Positions 43,024 to 52,855 are shown, numbered from the stretch's first letter. The stretch: DNA of 64,000 bases from Polaromonas sp. (GCA_013297865.1 JAAFIP010000011.1:81326-145325), one strand, 5' to 3'. Program-made: numbers and translations. Notes: generated by a model not told the origin, from the letters alone.

Positions 43024-44805
43024 ATGAAACTCATCCGATTACTGGCCAGTATGGCGATGCTAGCGGTTTTGGTTGCTTGTAGTGGCGGTGGGGGTAGTCC
43101 TGGGGCTACGAATAATTCGACTACCACCACTACAGGTGGTAGTGGTACCAGTGGTACCACTACTACAGTTGTTAGTACGGAAACTGCGGCTGTAAGCGAT
43201 TTGGTAATTACTTTAGACAAAACTCAGGTAAATAACAACGTTGCAACTGAAATTGAACTGACTGCTCAAGCAGTGAGCAGTGATCGTAATGCTATAAAGG
43301 GAGCATCTGGAACAGTTCAAGTTCAAGATATCTCTGGTGGTTCTGCTGCATCAGGCGGTCCGTTTGTGACTGATGCGGACGGTAAATTCAAAGCTAAAAT
43401 TTCTACAGGCTCCTCTAAAGTCAATCGCGCAGTGACTGTAAAAGTTACAGTCAACGGGCTTGAGCGAAGCACAGTGTTTAACTTGGTTGGAACAACTTTG
43501 CAGACTACTTTGATTCCTGGTGCCCCAGCTCCGGGAGCTACTGCAACTATTGAAGTTACAGCACTTGATGCTTCTAACGCCGGTATTGCCAATGAGGTTG
43601 TTACGCTCAATGGTTTTCCTAGTGTTACGGGCGTAAGTAAAGCGACCAACAACCAAGGAAAAGCGACATTTATATTTACAGCCCCTAGCGCCCCAGGTGT
43701 ATACAGCTTGGAAACAACCGGTTTGGGTGTTACAAGTAACAAATCCTTTGAGATAGTATCGACTACTGGTGGAGGACAGCCCCCAGCTGCAGTTGGGCCC
43801 ATAGTGTCTAAATCACTCTCAGCCAATCCTACGGTAATTGGGGTTAATGTCGCTGGTAGCACAGCTAACAGGGCACAGTTGCGTGCGCTGTTCTTAACCA
43901 CGGGTAATGTGCCTGTGCAGAACGTACGTGTAAGGTTCGATATTATTCCAGGTGCCAGCGGAGCTGTTTTAGGCGGCGGTGAAACTATTTCTACGGGTAC
44001 CAGCTTGGTATTGTCAGATAACAGCGGAGCAGCTTTCTCCGACTATATCTCTGGGACTCGCTCCAGTCCAAACAATGGCGTTGCAGTTAGGGCTTGTTTT
44101 GATCTTGTTGATTTTCCCTCGACATCATGTCCAAACGCAGTCACCACTACGTTTACTGTGGCTGCCAAACCATTATCTTTAACATTAGGTGATAACAACG
44201 AACTGCAAAAAGCCGATAACAATACGACATACATCAAGCAATTTGTTTTGATAGTTTCTGACTCTGCAGGTCAACCAGTGCCTAATGCACAAGTATCTTT
44301 CTCTGTGGATATCTATAAGTACGGTAAAGGTGTGTTTGGAATAGGATACCCCGGCGACTCTGCGATAGTGATTACACTGGTGGATGGGACAACCCAAACG
44401 CTCTCTATCCGAACTAATCCACGAGATAATGGTGTAGATGATGTGTTACCGGGGCGAAATGTGTGGTGCATTAACGAAGACGTTAACCGTAACGGAAACA
44501 TTGATGGCACTGAAGACAGAAACAACAATGGAAGGCTAGAGCCAAGAGGCGCAGATATAGTAATTTCATCTGACAGTCCCGGCAATAGAACTGATTCGAA
44601 TGGAGTGTTGCTAATTAAAGTACGCTATCCGCAAAACGTTGCTACATGGCTGGCTTATTCTGTGAAAGCTACTGCTTTGGCAGAAGGTTCAGAAGGCACT
44701 GTCGTAAAAACCTATAGAACCAATTTTGTCCAAGGTGATCAGGTAAACGGGTCTTTCCTGGTTGCTCCCTACGGCAGTGACTTCAGTTGTACAAGCCCTC
44801 CTTGA
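43024..44805 (+). CDS. Ig-like (Big-1/invasin-type) surface lipoprotein
   Basis: A 593-residue lipoprotein: signal peptide ending in VLVACSGGGG, a Ser/Thr/Gly-rich linker (GGSGTSGTTTT), then repeated beta-sandwich segments of bacterial Ig-like type, e.g. ITLDKTQVNNNVATEIELTA and VTLNGFPSVTGVSKATNNQG. Near residue 485 an acidic VNRNGNIDGTEDRNNNG resembles a calcium-binding dockerin-like loop. Base composition is visibly richer in A+T than the pil and aro genes on both sides, and the codons differ, so it may be a later insertion between pilQ and aroK. Function is unknown; adhesion or pilus-related roles are guesses. Confidence 0.8.
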   Translation: MKLIRLLASMAMLAVLVACSGGGGSPGATNNSTTTTTGGSGTSGTTTTVVSTETAAVSDLVITLDKTQVNNNVATEIELTAQAVSSDRNAIKGASGTVQVQDISGGSAASGGPFVTDADGKFKAKISTGSSKVNRAVTVKVTVNGLERSTVFNLVGTTLQTTLIPGAPAPGATATIEVTALDASNAGIANEVVTLNGFPSVTGVSKATNNQGKATFIFTAPSAPGVYSLETTGLGVTSNKSFEIVSTTGGGQPPAAVGPIVSKSLSANPTVIGVNVAGSTANRAQLRALFLTTGNVPVQNVRVRFDIIPGASGAVLGGGETISTGTSLVLSDNSGAAFSDYISGTRSSPNNGVAVRACFDLVDFPSTSCPNAVTTTFTVAAKPLSLTLGDNNELQKADNNTTYIKQFVLIVSDSAGQPVPNAQVSFSVDIYKYGKGVFGIGYPGDSAIVITLVDGTTQTLSIRTNPRDNGVDDVLPGRNVWCINEDVNRNGNIDGTEDRNNNGRLEPRGADIVISSDSPGNRTDSNGVLLIKVRYPQNVATWLAYSVKATALAEGSEGTVVKTYRTNFVQGDQVNGSFLVAPYGSDFSCTSPP

Positions 44806-44808
44806 CCC

Positions 44809-45336
44809 TTGTTGTCGTTAATCGTTCTTATTGGCCTCCCCGGTTCAGGTAAATCCACTGTTGGCAGACAGCTTGCCCGGCGTCTGGGCACGGGTTTCAC
44901 AGACTCTGACAGCGAGATAGAGGAGCGCTTGGGTTGCTCTATCCGCGAATATTTTGAGCGCGAGGGGGAGCAGGCGTTTCGGGATGTGGAGTCGGAGACT
45001 TTACTGTCGCTGGCGCAGACGACAAAAGGTGTTTTGTCTACAGGCGGTGGCTCGGTGCTGCGGCCGCAAAACCGTGAATACCTTCGCGCCCATGGGCATG
45101 TGGTGTATCTGCGCTCAAGTGCGGAAGACCTGTACAAACGCCTGCGGCATGACCGCCACCGGCCGCTGCTGCAGGTGGCTGACCCTTTGCAGCGGTTACG
45201 TGACCTGTATGAGCAACGCGACCCCTTGTACATGGAGACCGCGCATTTCGTGGTGGACACCGGGCGGCCGTCTGTGGCCACACTGGTCAGCTCGATTGTG
45301 ATGCAGTTGGAGCTGGCAGGGGTTTTGCCTCACTGA
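44809..45336 (+). CDS. aroK: shikimate kinase
   Basis: AroK phosphorylates shikimate in chorismate synthesis. The 175-residue protein has Walker [18 protein letters not shown], the shikimate-binding [13 protein letters not shown]-like [22 protein letters not shown] and the lid arginine region [11 protein letters not shown]. No ATG is available; TTG at 44809 or 44812 is the probable start, three bases after the lipoprotein stop, so the gene depends on upstream transcription. Confidence 0.93.
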   Translation: MLSLIVLIGLPGSGKSTVGRQLARRLGTGFTDSDSEIEERLGCSIREYFEREGEQAFRDVESETLLSLAQTTKGVLSTGGGSVLRPQNREYLRAHGHVVYLRSSAEDLYKRLRHDRHRPLLQVADPLQRLRDLYEQRDPLYMETAHFVVDTGRPSVATLVSSIVMQLELAGVLPH

Positions 45337-45427
45337 ACTGGAGCAAGCGGGTTCTGTGCTCGCTGTGCGTGGCGCATATGCCGTCCCCAGCATGTGGGCT
45401 AGGCCAATTAGCAGGGATAATTGGCTG

Positions 45428-46570
45428 GTGAACGCAAACCAAACCATCTCTTCCCCAGCGCTGCACACCCTAAGCATTGCATTGGGAGAGCGCTCTTACC
45501 CGATTGTGATCGGCACGGGCATTTATGACCTGGCTGCCACGTATGCGCAGTTGCCCCAAGCTTCCACCGCCTTGATCGTGAGCAACACGACGATATGGCC
45601 AATCTATGGTCCGCGCCTGGCGGCTGCACTGCAAAATAAATACCAACGGGTCGTGCATGTGGAGCTGCCTGATGGCGAAGAGCACAAAACCTGGCACACA
45701 TTGAATCTGATTTTTGATGCGCTGCTGGGCAAGGGCTGTGACCGCAAGACGGTCATGTTTGCTCTGGGTGGTGGTGTCGTGGGTGACATGACCGGCTTTG
45801 CCGCTGCCAGTTATATGCGCGGCGTACCTTTTGTGCAGGCGCCCACTACCTTGTTGGCCCAGGTGGACTCGTCTGTGGGGGGCAAGACCGCTATCAACCA
45901 TCCCCTAGGTAAAAACATGATTGGTGCGTTTTACCAGCCGCAGCTGGTGGTGTGTGACTTGGACACCCTGAAGACCCTGCCTGCTCGCGAGATGTCTGCC
46001 GGGCTGGCCGAGGTCATCAAATATGGGCCAATCGCGGATATGGATTTTTTCGATTGGCTGGAGCACAACATCGAAGGCTTGCGCGCAGGCCAGGGAGATC
46101 TGCTGGCCTACGCAGTGCGCCGCAGCTGCGAGATCAAGGCGCAGGTGGTCGGTGCGGATGAGACAGAGCAGGGACTGCGCGCGATCTTGAATTTCGGTCA
46201 CACCTTTGGCCATGCCATTGAATCGGGCATGGGCTACGGCGCATGGCTGCATGGCGAGGGCGTGGGTTGTGGCATGGTGATGGCCGCACGCCTGTCGCAG
46301 GCTTTGGGCTTGGTGGATGCCGCTTTTGTGCAGCGCTTGACGGCATTGATCCAGCGCGCAGGCTTGACGGTGGTGGCGCCTGCACTGCCGCTGGCAGGCG
46401 CAGCGGATGTGGCCGAGCGCTACTTGCAGCTCATGCGGGTAGATAAGAAAGCGCAGGCCGGTGCCATCCAGTTCGTCACGATTGACCCCCCTGGGCATGC
46501 AAGTCTACGCAGCGCGCCTGATGCCATGGTGCGCGAGGTGATCATGCAGAGCATGCTCCCGATCAATTAG
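45428..46570 (+). CDS. aroB: 3-dehydroquinate synthase
   Basis: AroB makes 3-dehydroquinate from DAHP using NAD and a metal. Motifs: [63 protein letters not shown], and the metal histidines in [11 protein letters not shown] and [13 protein letters not shown]. The start is uncertain: GTG at 45428 gives 380 residues and is preferred; an in-frame start at 45356 would add 24 residues that look non-conserved. It follows aroK, as is usual after pilQ. Confidence 0.94.
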   Translation: MNANQTISSPALHTLSIALGERSYPIVIGTGIYDLAATYAQLPQASTALIVSNTTIWPIYGPRLAAALQNKYQRVVHVELPDGEEHKTWHTLNLIFDALLGKGCDRKTVMFALGGGVVGDMTGFAAASYMRGVPFVQAPTTLLAQVDSSVGGKTAINHPLGKNMIGAFYQPQLVVCDLDTLKTLPAREMSAGLAEVIKYGPIADMDFFDWLEHNIEGLRAGQGDLLAYAVRRSCEIKAQVVGADETEQGLRAILNFGHTFGHAIESGMGYGAWLHGEGVGCGMVMAARLSQALGLVDAAFVQRLTALIQRAGLTVVAPALPLAGAADVAERYLQLMRVDKKAQAGAIQFVTIDPPGHASLRSAPDAMVREVIMQSMLPIN

Positions 46571-46572
46571 TC

Positions 46573-46633
46573 TACTATACTTTTAATAGCTGCTTCCGCG
46601 ATATTCTATTGGGCTAGAAGCCTAAAACACTGA
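46573..46633 (-). repeat. family A repeat, copy 9 (intergenic)
   Basis: On the minus strand GGCTTCTAGCCCAATAGAAT then ATCGCGGAAGCAGCTATTAA is the core, between aroB and dgt. Like copy 8 it keeps TAG in the frame that coding copies read through. It sits within a probable transcription unit. Confidence 0.9.
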
Positions 46634-46658
46634 TAAATACGCCCCTGCAGCACCCACC

Positions 46659-47810
46659 ATGCAACTCGCCAGCTACGCCAGCCACCCTCAAGCCAGCCGT
46701 GGCCGCCGCCATGCCGAGCCAGCAGGGCAGCATGCCGCAGAGCAGCGCAGCGAGTTCCAGCGCGACCGCGACCGCATTGTGCATTCCAGCGCATTTCGCA
46801 GACTGGTCTACAAAACACAGGTCTTCCTGAATCATGAAGGCGATCTGTTTCGCACCCGCATGACCCATTCGCTGGAGGTGGCGCAGCTGGCCCGCAGCAT
46901 GGCGCGGGCGCTCAGGCTCAACGAAGACCTGGTCGAAGCCATAGCCCTGGCGCATGACCTGGGCCACACCCCTTTTGGCCATGCTGGGCAAGACGCGCTC
47001 AACACCTGCATGCGCGAGCACGGTGGCTTTGAACATAACCTGCAGAGCCTGCGCGTGGTCGACACCCTGGAGGAGCGCTACCCCAGCTTTGACGGGCTGA
47101 ACCTGTGCTTTGAAACACGTGAGGGCATACTCAAGCACTGCTCGCTGGCCAACGCCCAGCGCATCCAGGCGCAAGAGCCCGGTGGCGTGGGGCAGCGCTT
47201 TATCGACCACAGCCAACCCAGCCTGGAGGCGCAGCTGGCCAACCTGGCCGACGAGATGGCGTACAACGCCCACGATATGGACGACGGGGTGCGCTCGGGC
47301 TTGATCACTCTGGAGCAACTGGGCGAGCTGGCACTGTTTGCGCAGTACCGCGATGCCGTACTGCGCCAATACCCTCAATTGGCAGGCAGGCGCCTGCTGT
47401 TTGAAGTGATTCGCCGCATGCTCAGCGCCCAGGTCTATGACGTGATCGACACGACCGCGGCTGCGCTGAAAGCAAGGCAGATCGACAGTGCCGACGCTGC
47501 ACGCGCCAGCAAGAGCCTGGTGCAGTTTTCCGAAGGCATGCGCACGATGACCAACCAGGTCAAACATTGGCTGCTGCGCAACCTGTATCGCCATCCTCAG
47601 GTCATGCAGACCACGCTGCAGGCGCAAGGCGTGGTGCGCGACCTGTTTGAGGCCTACAGCCAGCAGCCCCAGCACATGCCTGTCAGCTACGCGCAGCTGT
47701 CTGACCAGCCACGCGCCGTGGCCGACTATATTGCCGGCATGACCGATCGCTTTGCGCAGCGCGAACATGAACGAATATTCGCCGCCGGGCCCCCACAAAG
47801 CACCGATTAA
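46659..47810 (+). CDS. dgt: deoxyguanosinetriphosphate triphosphohydrolase-like protein
   Basis: A 383-residue HD-domain dNTP triphosphohydrolase. Motifs: HSSAFRRLVYKTQVF, RMTHSLEVAQLARS (metal histidine), ALAHDLGHTPFGHAGQ (the HD pair), DEMAYNAHDMDDGVRSG. Length and order match type-2 dGTPases common after aroB in Burkholderiales. The ATG opens MQLASYASHPQASRGR. An intergenic family A repeat precedes it. Confidence 0.92.
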   Translation: MQLASYASHPQASRGRRHAEPAGQHAAEQRSEFQRDRDRIVHSSAFRRLVYKTQVFLNHEGDLFRTRMTHSLEVAQLARSMARALRLNEDLVEAIALAHDLGHTPFGHAGQDALNTCMREHGGFEHNLQSLRVVDTLEERYPSFDGLNLCFETREGILKHCSLANAQRIQAQEPGGVGQRFIDHSQPSLEAQLANLADEMAYNAHDMDDGVRSGLITLEQLGELALFAQYRDAVLRQYPQLAGRRLLFEVIRRMLSAQVYDVIDTTAAALKARQIDSADAARASKSLVQFSEGMRTMTNQVKHWLLRNLYRHPQVMQTTLQAQGVVRDLFEAYSQQPQHMPVSYAQLSDQPRAVADYIAGMTDRFAQREHERIFAAGPPQSTD

Positions 47811-47854
47811 AAATACAATGCCCATATATAAACCAAACCCAAAGTGGAGCAACA

Positions 47855-48505
47855 ATGAGTTTTCTCAATGAACTCAAAAACCAGGCCCAATCCCTGCAAA
47901 GCCAGCAGATGGGCGACCAGCAGAGCGTGGCTGCCAACACCGATGCGACGGAATATGCCTGCAAAATCGCCCTCAAATACCTGCAGGACCTTACCGCCCA
48001 GCTCAATGTGATCCAGCCGCCCGCGCACGGCAGCTATAGCCTGGATGGCAAAGCCCCCTGGCCCACGCTCAAGCTGAGCGCATTTCGCTGTGACGCCCGT
48101 AAAAAAATGCTGCGCAGCAAAGAAGCATATGACTATGTGGCCGTGGGTTGGAACCTGGTGCCCACCACAGGCCAGGTGGCCCACCACAGCGTGACTGTCA
48201 ACTTTCCGCCTGACCTGGAGCGTGTCGCCCAGCGCCTGTCAACCGGTCAGGTGCGCCATGAGCGCAAAGAGCAGCGCCACCCCGAGACCAACAAGCTGCA
48301 GGCCTATATTTTTGAATACGACACCGCCAGTTTCGGCAGCATCACCCTCACGCCAGAGCATGATGTGGGCTATATCTCGTTTCGCGTCTGCAATGTGGGC
48401 GGGTTCAATATCATGACAACCCGCTATCCCTCCAAGCAGGTCACCCAGGGCCTGATGGATGAGTTGGCCAAGTATCTGGTGGGGCAGGGCAGCAAGTTCG
48501 GTTGA
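47855..48505 (+). CDS. conserved hypothetical protein
   Basis: A 216-residue soluble protein without a signal peptide or membrane segments. It starts MSFLNELKNQAQSLQSQQ (a short amphipathic or coiled segment) and ends in a beta-rich part with VGYISFRVCNVGGFN. I do not recognise the family. GGAGCAACA directly before the ATG is a good ribosome site. It lies between dgt and the rpmF promoter, where yceD (DUF177) is usually found before rpmF; this protein does not look like YceD. Confidence 0.8.
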   Translation: MSFLNELKNQAQSLQSQQMGDQQSVAANTDATEYACKIALKYLQDLTAQLNVIQPPAHGSYSLDGKAPWPTLKLSAFRCDARKKMLRSKEAYDYVAVGWNLVPTTGQVAHHSVTVNFPPDLERVAQRLSTGQVRHERKEQRHPETNKLQAYIFEYDTASFGSITLTPEHDVGYISFRVCNVGGFNIMTTRYPSKQVTQGLMDELAKYLVGQGSKFG

Positions 48506-48593
48506 GCTGGCGCTTGACCTGCGTCTACCTATCAAGCATCTGCGCAGGCTAAAACCAGTGTTGGGTCGTTCAAGTTAGTGCTCGCTAATTTGC

Positions 48594-48623
48594 TTGACCT
48601 GAGCTTGCGAATCGGGTTATAAT
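48594..48623 (+). promoter_or_regulatory. sigma-70 promoter for rpmF
   Basis: TTGACC (48594-48599) and TATAAT (48618-48623) are 18 bp apart. The leader to rpmF is about 90 nt. This is the clearest promoter in the window. Confidence 0.75.
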
Positions 48624-48717
48624 ATAAGGCTTCGCGTACAGGCCCCAACCCTTGCGCAAACCCTACCCCACTTTACCCTTTGGCCTTTTTTCTGAGCCAA
48701 AGACCAAGGAGCCCACC

Positions 48718-48903
48718 ATGGCAGTTCAACAGAACAAAAAGTCCCCTTCCAAGCGCGGTATGCACCGTTCGCACAATGCCCTGAATACCCCAGGCATTGC
48801 GGTAGAGCCCACCACCGGCGAAACCCATCTGCGTCACCACATCAGCCCTAACGGTTTTTACCGTGGCCGCCAGGTGATCAAGTCTAAAACCGTAGCTGAG
48901 TAA
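48718..48903 (+). CDS. rpmF: 50S ribosomal protein L32
   Basis: A 61-residue ribosomal protein with the full L32 sequence [20 protein letters not shown], then [24 protein letters not shown] upstream confirms the ATG; an in-frame extension to 48652 was rejected. It has its own promoter and is followed by a terminator-like hairpin before plsX, so only part of the transcripts would continue into the fatty-acid genes. Confidence 0.97.
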   Translation: MAVQQNKKSPSKRGMHRSHNALNTPGIAVEPTTGETHLRHHISPNGFYRGRQVIKSKTVAE

Positions 48904-48969
48904 ACCGCTGCACCAGACTTTGGTTTGCAGGCCGCTTGCCTGTTTACCCTATAAAGTTTGCAGCCCCCT

Positions 48970-49013
48970 AAAAGCCCGTCGCTACTGAGGTAGCATCGGG
49001 CTTTTGGTTTTTC
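48970..49013 (+). terminator. rho-independent terminator after rpmF
   Basis: AAAAGCCCGTCGCTAC and GTAGCATCGGGCTTTT pair with two mismatches around a TGAG loop, followed by GGTTTTTCT. It probably attenuates read-through to plsX. Confidence 0.75.
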
Positions 49014-49095
49014 TGGCTAAAGTGTGGCGAAGCGCCCCTTGCAGCCCCGTCAGACAGTTGTCCCATTGCCCAGTCAGGATTTTGCCGCCGTATTT

Positions 49096-50181
49096 ATGAC
49101 CAGCAGCACGCCCCACGCCAGCGCTTTGCCCTCTGCATCTTCCTTCACGCTTGCCGTCGATTGCATGGGCGGTGACCATGGTGCAACCATCACCTTGCCA
49201 GCTTGCCGCGCTTTTCTGGATACCCATCCTGAAGCACGCCTGTTGCTGGTGGGCAAGGCCGAGGCGCTGGCTGGGTTCAGCCACCCTCGCGCCAGCGTGG
49301 TGAATGCAGCTGAAGTGGTGGCTATGGACGATCCGATCGAAGTGGCATTGCGCAGAAAAAAAGACTCCTCCATGCGCGTGGCGATAGAGCAGGTCAAGTC
49401 GGGAGCCGCGCATGCGGCAGTGTCTGCCGGCAACACCGGCGCGCTGATGGCGATAGCGCGCTATGTGCTCAAAACCCTGGACGCGATTGACCGCCCGGCC
49501 ATTGCCACCCAGCTGCCCAATGCCAAAGGTGGTGCCACTACCGTGCTGGACCTGGGGGCCAACGTAGACTGCAGCGCAGAGCATCTTTTCCAATTCGCAG
49601 TTATGGGCTCGGCCCTGGTTTCTGTGCTCAATAACGACGAATCACCCAGCGTAGGCCTGCTCAATATTGGTGAAGAAGTCATTAAAGGCAATGAAATCAT
49701 CAAAAAAACCGGTGAATTGCTGCGATCAGCCGCTAAAAGTGGTGATTTGAATTTTTATGGCAATGTAGAAGGTAATGATATTTTCTCTGGCGTGACCGAC
49801 ATTGTGGTGTGTGACGGATTTGTAGGCAACGTCGCGCTCAAAACCACCGAAGGCCTAGCCAGCATGATTGGTGGCTTCCTGAAAGCGGAGTTTTCCCGCA
49901 ATATCTTCACCAAAATGGTCGCTATCGTCGCTTATGGGGTGCTAAAAGCGTTTAAATACCGCTTGGACCATCGTCGCTACAACGGTGCGGCACTGCTGGG
50001 CTTGCGCGGCTTGGTGTTCAAGAGCCATGGCTCTGCGGACGCCTACGCTTTTGAGCAGGCCCTCAATAAGGCTTATGATGCTGCCAGTCACAATTTGCTG
50101 GGCAAGGTGCAGGCGCGTATCGCGCACGCTGCTCCCCTGCTGGCGGCGATGGCAGAGGATGCGCAGATAGCCACGGTGTAG
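49096..50181 (+). CDS. plsX: phosphate acyltransferase PlsX
   Basis: PlsX makes acyl-phosphate from acyl-ACP for phospholipid synthesis. The 361-residue protein has [18 protein letters not shown], the [10 protein letters not shown] loop, [27 protein letters not shown] and [17 protein letters not shown]. The ATG at 49096 was chosen; a GTG at 49024 would add 24 residues. Neither has a strong ribosome site. It is followed by fabH after 101 bp. Confidence 0.94.
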   Translation: MTSSTPHASALPSASSFTLAVDCMGGDHGATITLPACRAFLDTHPEARLLLVGKAEALAGFSHPRASVVNAAEVVAMDDPIEVALRRKKDSSMRVAIEQVKSGAAHAAVSAGNTGALMAIARYVLKTLDAIDRPAIATQLPNAKGGATTVLDLGANVDCSAEHLFQFAVMGSALVSVLNNDESPSVGLLNIGEEVIKGNEIIKKTGELLRSAAKSGDLNFYGNVEGNDIFSGVTDIVVCDGFVGNVALKTTEGLASMIGGFLKAEFSRNIFTKMVAIVAYGVLKAFKYRLDHRRYNGAALLGLRGLVFKSHGSADAYAFEQALNKAYDAASHNLLGKVQARIAHAAPLLAAMAEDAQIATV

Positions 50182-50282
50182 TTGAAAGCTCCCTTTGGGC
50201 GCTGGCTGACCCAGGCCCTGAGGCAGTCTGCAGTCCAGGCGGCTCCTTCCCGGCACTTGTGGTTCTGTAACAATAGAACACC

Positions 50283-51353
50283 ATGACCGTACCATCTTCC
50301 GTGAAAAACTCACGCTTGTTCTCCCGCATCACGGGTACAGGCAGCTATTTGCCCCCTCGCCGCGTGACCAATGCTGACCTGGCCGCTGAACTGGCTGTCA
50401 AAGGCATCGAAACCTCCGACGAATGGATTGTCGAGCGCACCGGTATCCGCGCGCGCCATTTTGCTGCAGCCGATGTCACCGCCAGCGACCTGGCCCTGCC
50501 CGCCTGCCAGGCCGCGCTGCAAGCCGCAGGCAAGCAGGCCAGTGACATTGACCTGATCATTGTGGCCACCTCTACCCCCGACATGGTATTCCCTTCGACG
50601 GCCGCCATTTTGCAGCACAAACTGGCCCTGGCCCAATCAAATGTCGCGGGAGCAGCTACAAATACTATAGCAAATGATGCGAAACCCAAGTCCATCTCAG
50701 GCTGCCCAGCCTTTGACGTACAGGCGGTGTGCAGCGGTTTTGTCTATGCACTTGCCGTGGCTGACAGCATGATCCAGACCGGCGCGGCCCGGTGCGCGCT
50801 GGTGGTGGGCAGCGAGGTGTTCAGCCGCATCCTGGACTTCAACGACCGCACCACCTGCGTGCTGTTTGGCGACGGCGCAGGCGCTGTGGTGCTGGAGGCC
50901 AGCGAGACCCCAGGTATTTTGGCCAGCGAACTGCACGCCGATGGCAAGCATGTGGGAGTACTGTGCGTGCCTGGCAATGTCAGCGGCGGCCAGGTGCTGG
51001 GTGACCCCACCCTCAAAATGGACGGCCAGGCCGTCTTCAAGCTTGCCGTCAGCGTGCTGGCTGATGTGGCCCGCTCAGTGCTGGCCAAAGCGGGCAAAAC
51101 CGAAGCAGACATCGACTGGCTCATTCCCCACCAGGCCAATATCCGCATAATGCTGGGCACCGCCAAAAAGCTCAAACTCGCGGAGGACAAAGTGGTGGTC
51201 ACTGTCGATCAGCACGGCAACACCTCGGCAGCCTCCATCCCCTTGGCCATGGACGAAGCCGTGCGCAGCGGCAAAATTCGCCAGGGTGATACCGTCATGC
51301 TCGAAGGCGTTGGCGGTGGGTTTACCTGGGGTGCAGTGTTGCTGCAGATGTGA
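50283..51353 (+). CDS. fabH: beta-ketoacyl-ACP synthase III with repeat-encoded insertion
   Basis: FabH condenses acetyl-CoA with malonyl-ACP to begin fatty-acid synthesis. The triad is C150 in [11 protein letters not shown], the histidine in [11 protein letters not shown] and the asparagine in [11 protein letters not shown]. The protein has 356 residues, whereas the family usually has about 320-325. Most of the excess is a segment at about residues 117-138, [16 protein letters not shown] and a few more, which is encoded by a family A repeat and sits just before [11 protein letters not shown], the strand leading to the active site. The rest is normal, so the enzyme is probably functional; it is the only fabH in the window. 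Confidence 0.95.
   Translation: MTVPSSVKNSRLFSRITGTGSYLPPRRVTNADLAAELAVKGIETSDEWIVERTGIRARHFAAADVTASDLALPACQAALQAAGKQASDIDLIIVATSTPDMVFPSTAAILQHKLALAQSNVAGAATNTIANDAKPKSISGCPAFDVQAVCSGFVYALAVADSMIQTGAARCALVVGSEVFSRILDFNDRTTCVLFGDGAGAVVLEASETPGILASELHADGKHVGVLCVPGNVSGGQVLGDPTLKMDGQAVFKLAVSVLADVARSVLAKAGKTEADIDWLIPHQANIRIMLGTAKKLKLAEDKVVVTVDQHGNTSAASIPLAMDEAVRSGKIRQGDTVMLEGVGGGFTWGAVLLQM
50623..50678 (+). repeat. family A repeat, copy 10 (inside fabH)
   Basis: GGCCCAATCAAATGTCGCGG then GAGCAGCTACAAATACTATA is the core, read as [15 protein letters not shown]. The position that is TAG in intergenic copies is TCA. It lies some 60-100 bp before the codon for the catalytic cysteine. Confidence 0.88.
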
Positions 51354-51366
51354 TGGAGATGCCGCA

Positions 51367-51822
51367 GTGCTGATCAAAATCGACGATTTGCGTGGCCCTG
51401 AGATTGCGGGGCTTTTGCAGGAGCATCTGAACGACATGCGTGCCTGGTCGCCGCCGTGCAGTGTGCATGCGCTGGACCTGGACAAGCTGCGCAGCCCTGA
51501 CATCACGTTTTGGTCGGTTTGGCAAGGCGACACACTAGCCGGCTGCGGCGCGCTCAGGCAGCTTGATGCCCAGCACGGCGAGATCAAATCCATGCGCACT
51601 GCGCTTACCCACCGTGGCCAGGGCGTGGGGGCTGCCATGCTGGCGCATATTGTGCAAACCGCCCAGCAGCGCGGCTATGCCAGGCTGAGTCTGGAGACCG
51701 GATCGCAGAGCCAGTTTGCGCCAGCGCGCGGTCTGTACACGAAGTTTGGATTTACCGAATGCCATGCCTTTGCCGACTACAGCCCCGACCCCTACAGCAC
51801 CTTTATGACCAAGCTGCTGTAA
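51367..51822 (+). CDS. GNAT family N-acetyltransferase
   Basis: A 151-residue acetyltransferase with the acetyl-CoA motif THRGQGVGAAMLAHIVQTAQ and the C-terminal SLETGSQSQFAPARGLYTKF, which resembles putative acetyltransferases of YsnE type. The substrate is unknown. GTG at 51367 with GGAGAT upstream is the start. It sits between fabH and fabD, so it would be co-transcribed with fatty-acid genes, but a functional link is not evident. Confidence 0.87.
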   Translation: MLIKIDDLRGPEIAGLLQEHLNDMRAWSPPCSVHALDLDKLRSPDITFWSVWQGDTLAGCGALRQLDAQHGEIKSMRTALTHRGQGVGAAMLAHIVQTAQQRGYARLSLETGSQSQFAPARGLYTKFGFTECHAFADYSPDPYSTFMTKLL

Positions 51823-51875
51823 TGCCCACGCGCAGCGTCTCGTTGTTTGATGACTTTTCTATGATTTGAAAAAAT

Positions 51876-52826
51876 ATGACATCTTTTGCATTTATCTTCC
51901 CCGGCCAAGGCTCGCAATCGGTGGGCATGTTGGACGCATGGGGTGACCACCCTGCTGTGACTGCCGTGCTCCAGGAAGCCAGCGAGGCCCTGCAAGAGGA
52001 TGTGGCTGCGCTGATCAAAGACGGGCCCAAGGAGGCGCTGGGCCTGACAACCAACACCCAGCCTGTGATGCTGGTGGCCGGTGTGGCAGCTTACCGCGCC
52101 TGGCTGGCCGAGGGCGGTTCTGCGCCTTCAGTGGTGGCCGGGCATTCTCTCGGAGAGTATTCAGCGCTGGTGGCTGCTGGCGTGCTGAGCCTGAAAGATG
52201 CTGTGCAGACCGTGCGCCTGCGCGCCGCAGCCATGCAGGAGGCAGTGCCCGTGGGCACGGGCGCGATGGCTGCGGTGCTGGGCATGGGCGCGGCGCAGGT
52301 GATCGAAGTGTGTGCACAGGCGACTGCGCCTGGCGGCGTGGCCGCAGGCGAAGTGGCCGAGGCAGTCAACTTTAACGACCCCATGCAAACCGTGATTGCC
52401 GGAAGCAAGGCGGGTGTTGAAAAAGCCAGCGAGCTACTGAAAGCCCAAGGCGCCAAGCGCTGCCTGCCGCTGCCGGTGTCTGCGCCCTTTCACAGCAGCC
52501 TGATGAAGCCCGCCGCCGAGAAGCTGCGAGAGAAGCTGGCGATGCTGACCTTGCATGCACCGCAGATTGCTGTGGTCAACAATATTGATGTGATGGTAGA
52601 AACCGACGCCGCCCGCATCCGCGACGCCCTCTACCGCCAGGCCTTTGGCCCCGTGCGCTGGGTAGAGTGTGTGGCGGCCATCCAGGCACGCGGCGTGAGT
52701 ACCTTGATCGAATGCGGCCCAGGCAAAGTGCTGTCTGGCATGACCAAGCGCATTGATGCGCAGCTGGTGAGCGGGGCTGTGTACGACCCTGCCTCGCTCG
52801 TTGAGGCTAAGGGGTTGGTGGGCTGA
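51876..52826 (+). CDS. fabD: malonyl-CoA-ACP transacylase
   Basis: FabD moves malonyl groups from CoA to ACP. The 316-residue protein has FIFPGQGSQSVGML, the nucleophile elbow VAGHSLGEYSALVAAG, the arginine region TVRLRAAAMQEAVP and SAPFHSSLM with the catalytic histidine. It lies 53 bp after the acetyltransferase. Downstream a fold-back repeat separates it from fabG. Confidence 0.95.
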   Translation: MTSFAFIFPGQGSQSVGMLDAWGDHPAVTAVLQEASEALQEDVAALIKDGPKEALGLTTNTQPVMLVAGVAAYRAWLAEGGSAPSVVAGHSLGEYSALVAAGVLSLKDAVQTVRLRAAAMQEAVPVGTGAMAAVLGMGAAQVIEVCAQATAPGGVAAGEVAEAVNFNDPMQTVIAGSKAGVEKASELLKAQGAKRCLPLPVSAPFHSSLMKPAAEKLREKLAMLTLHAPQIAVVNNIDVMVETDAARIRDALYRQAFGPVRWVECVAAIQARGVSTLIECGPGKVLSGMTKRIDAQLVSGAVYDPASLVEAKGLVG

Positions 52827-52855
52827 GGTCTACATCGTGCATTCGAACAGCCGAA

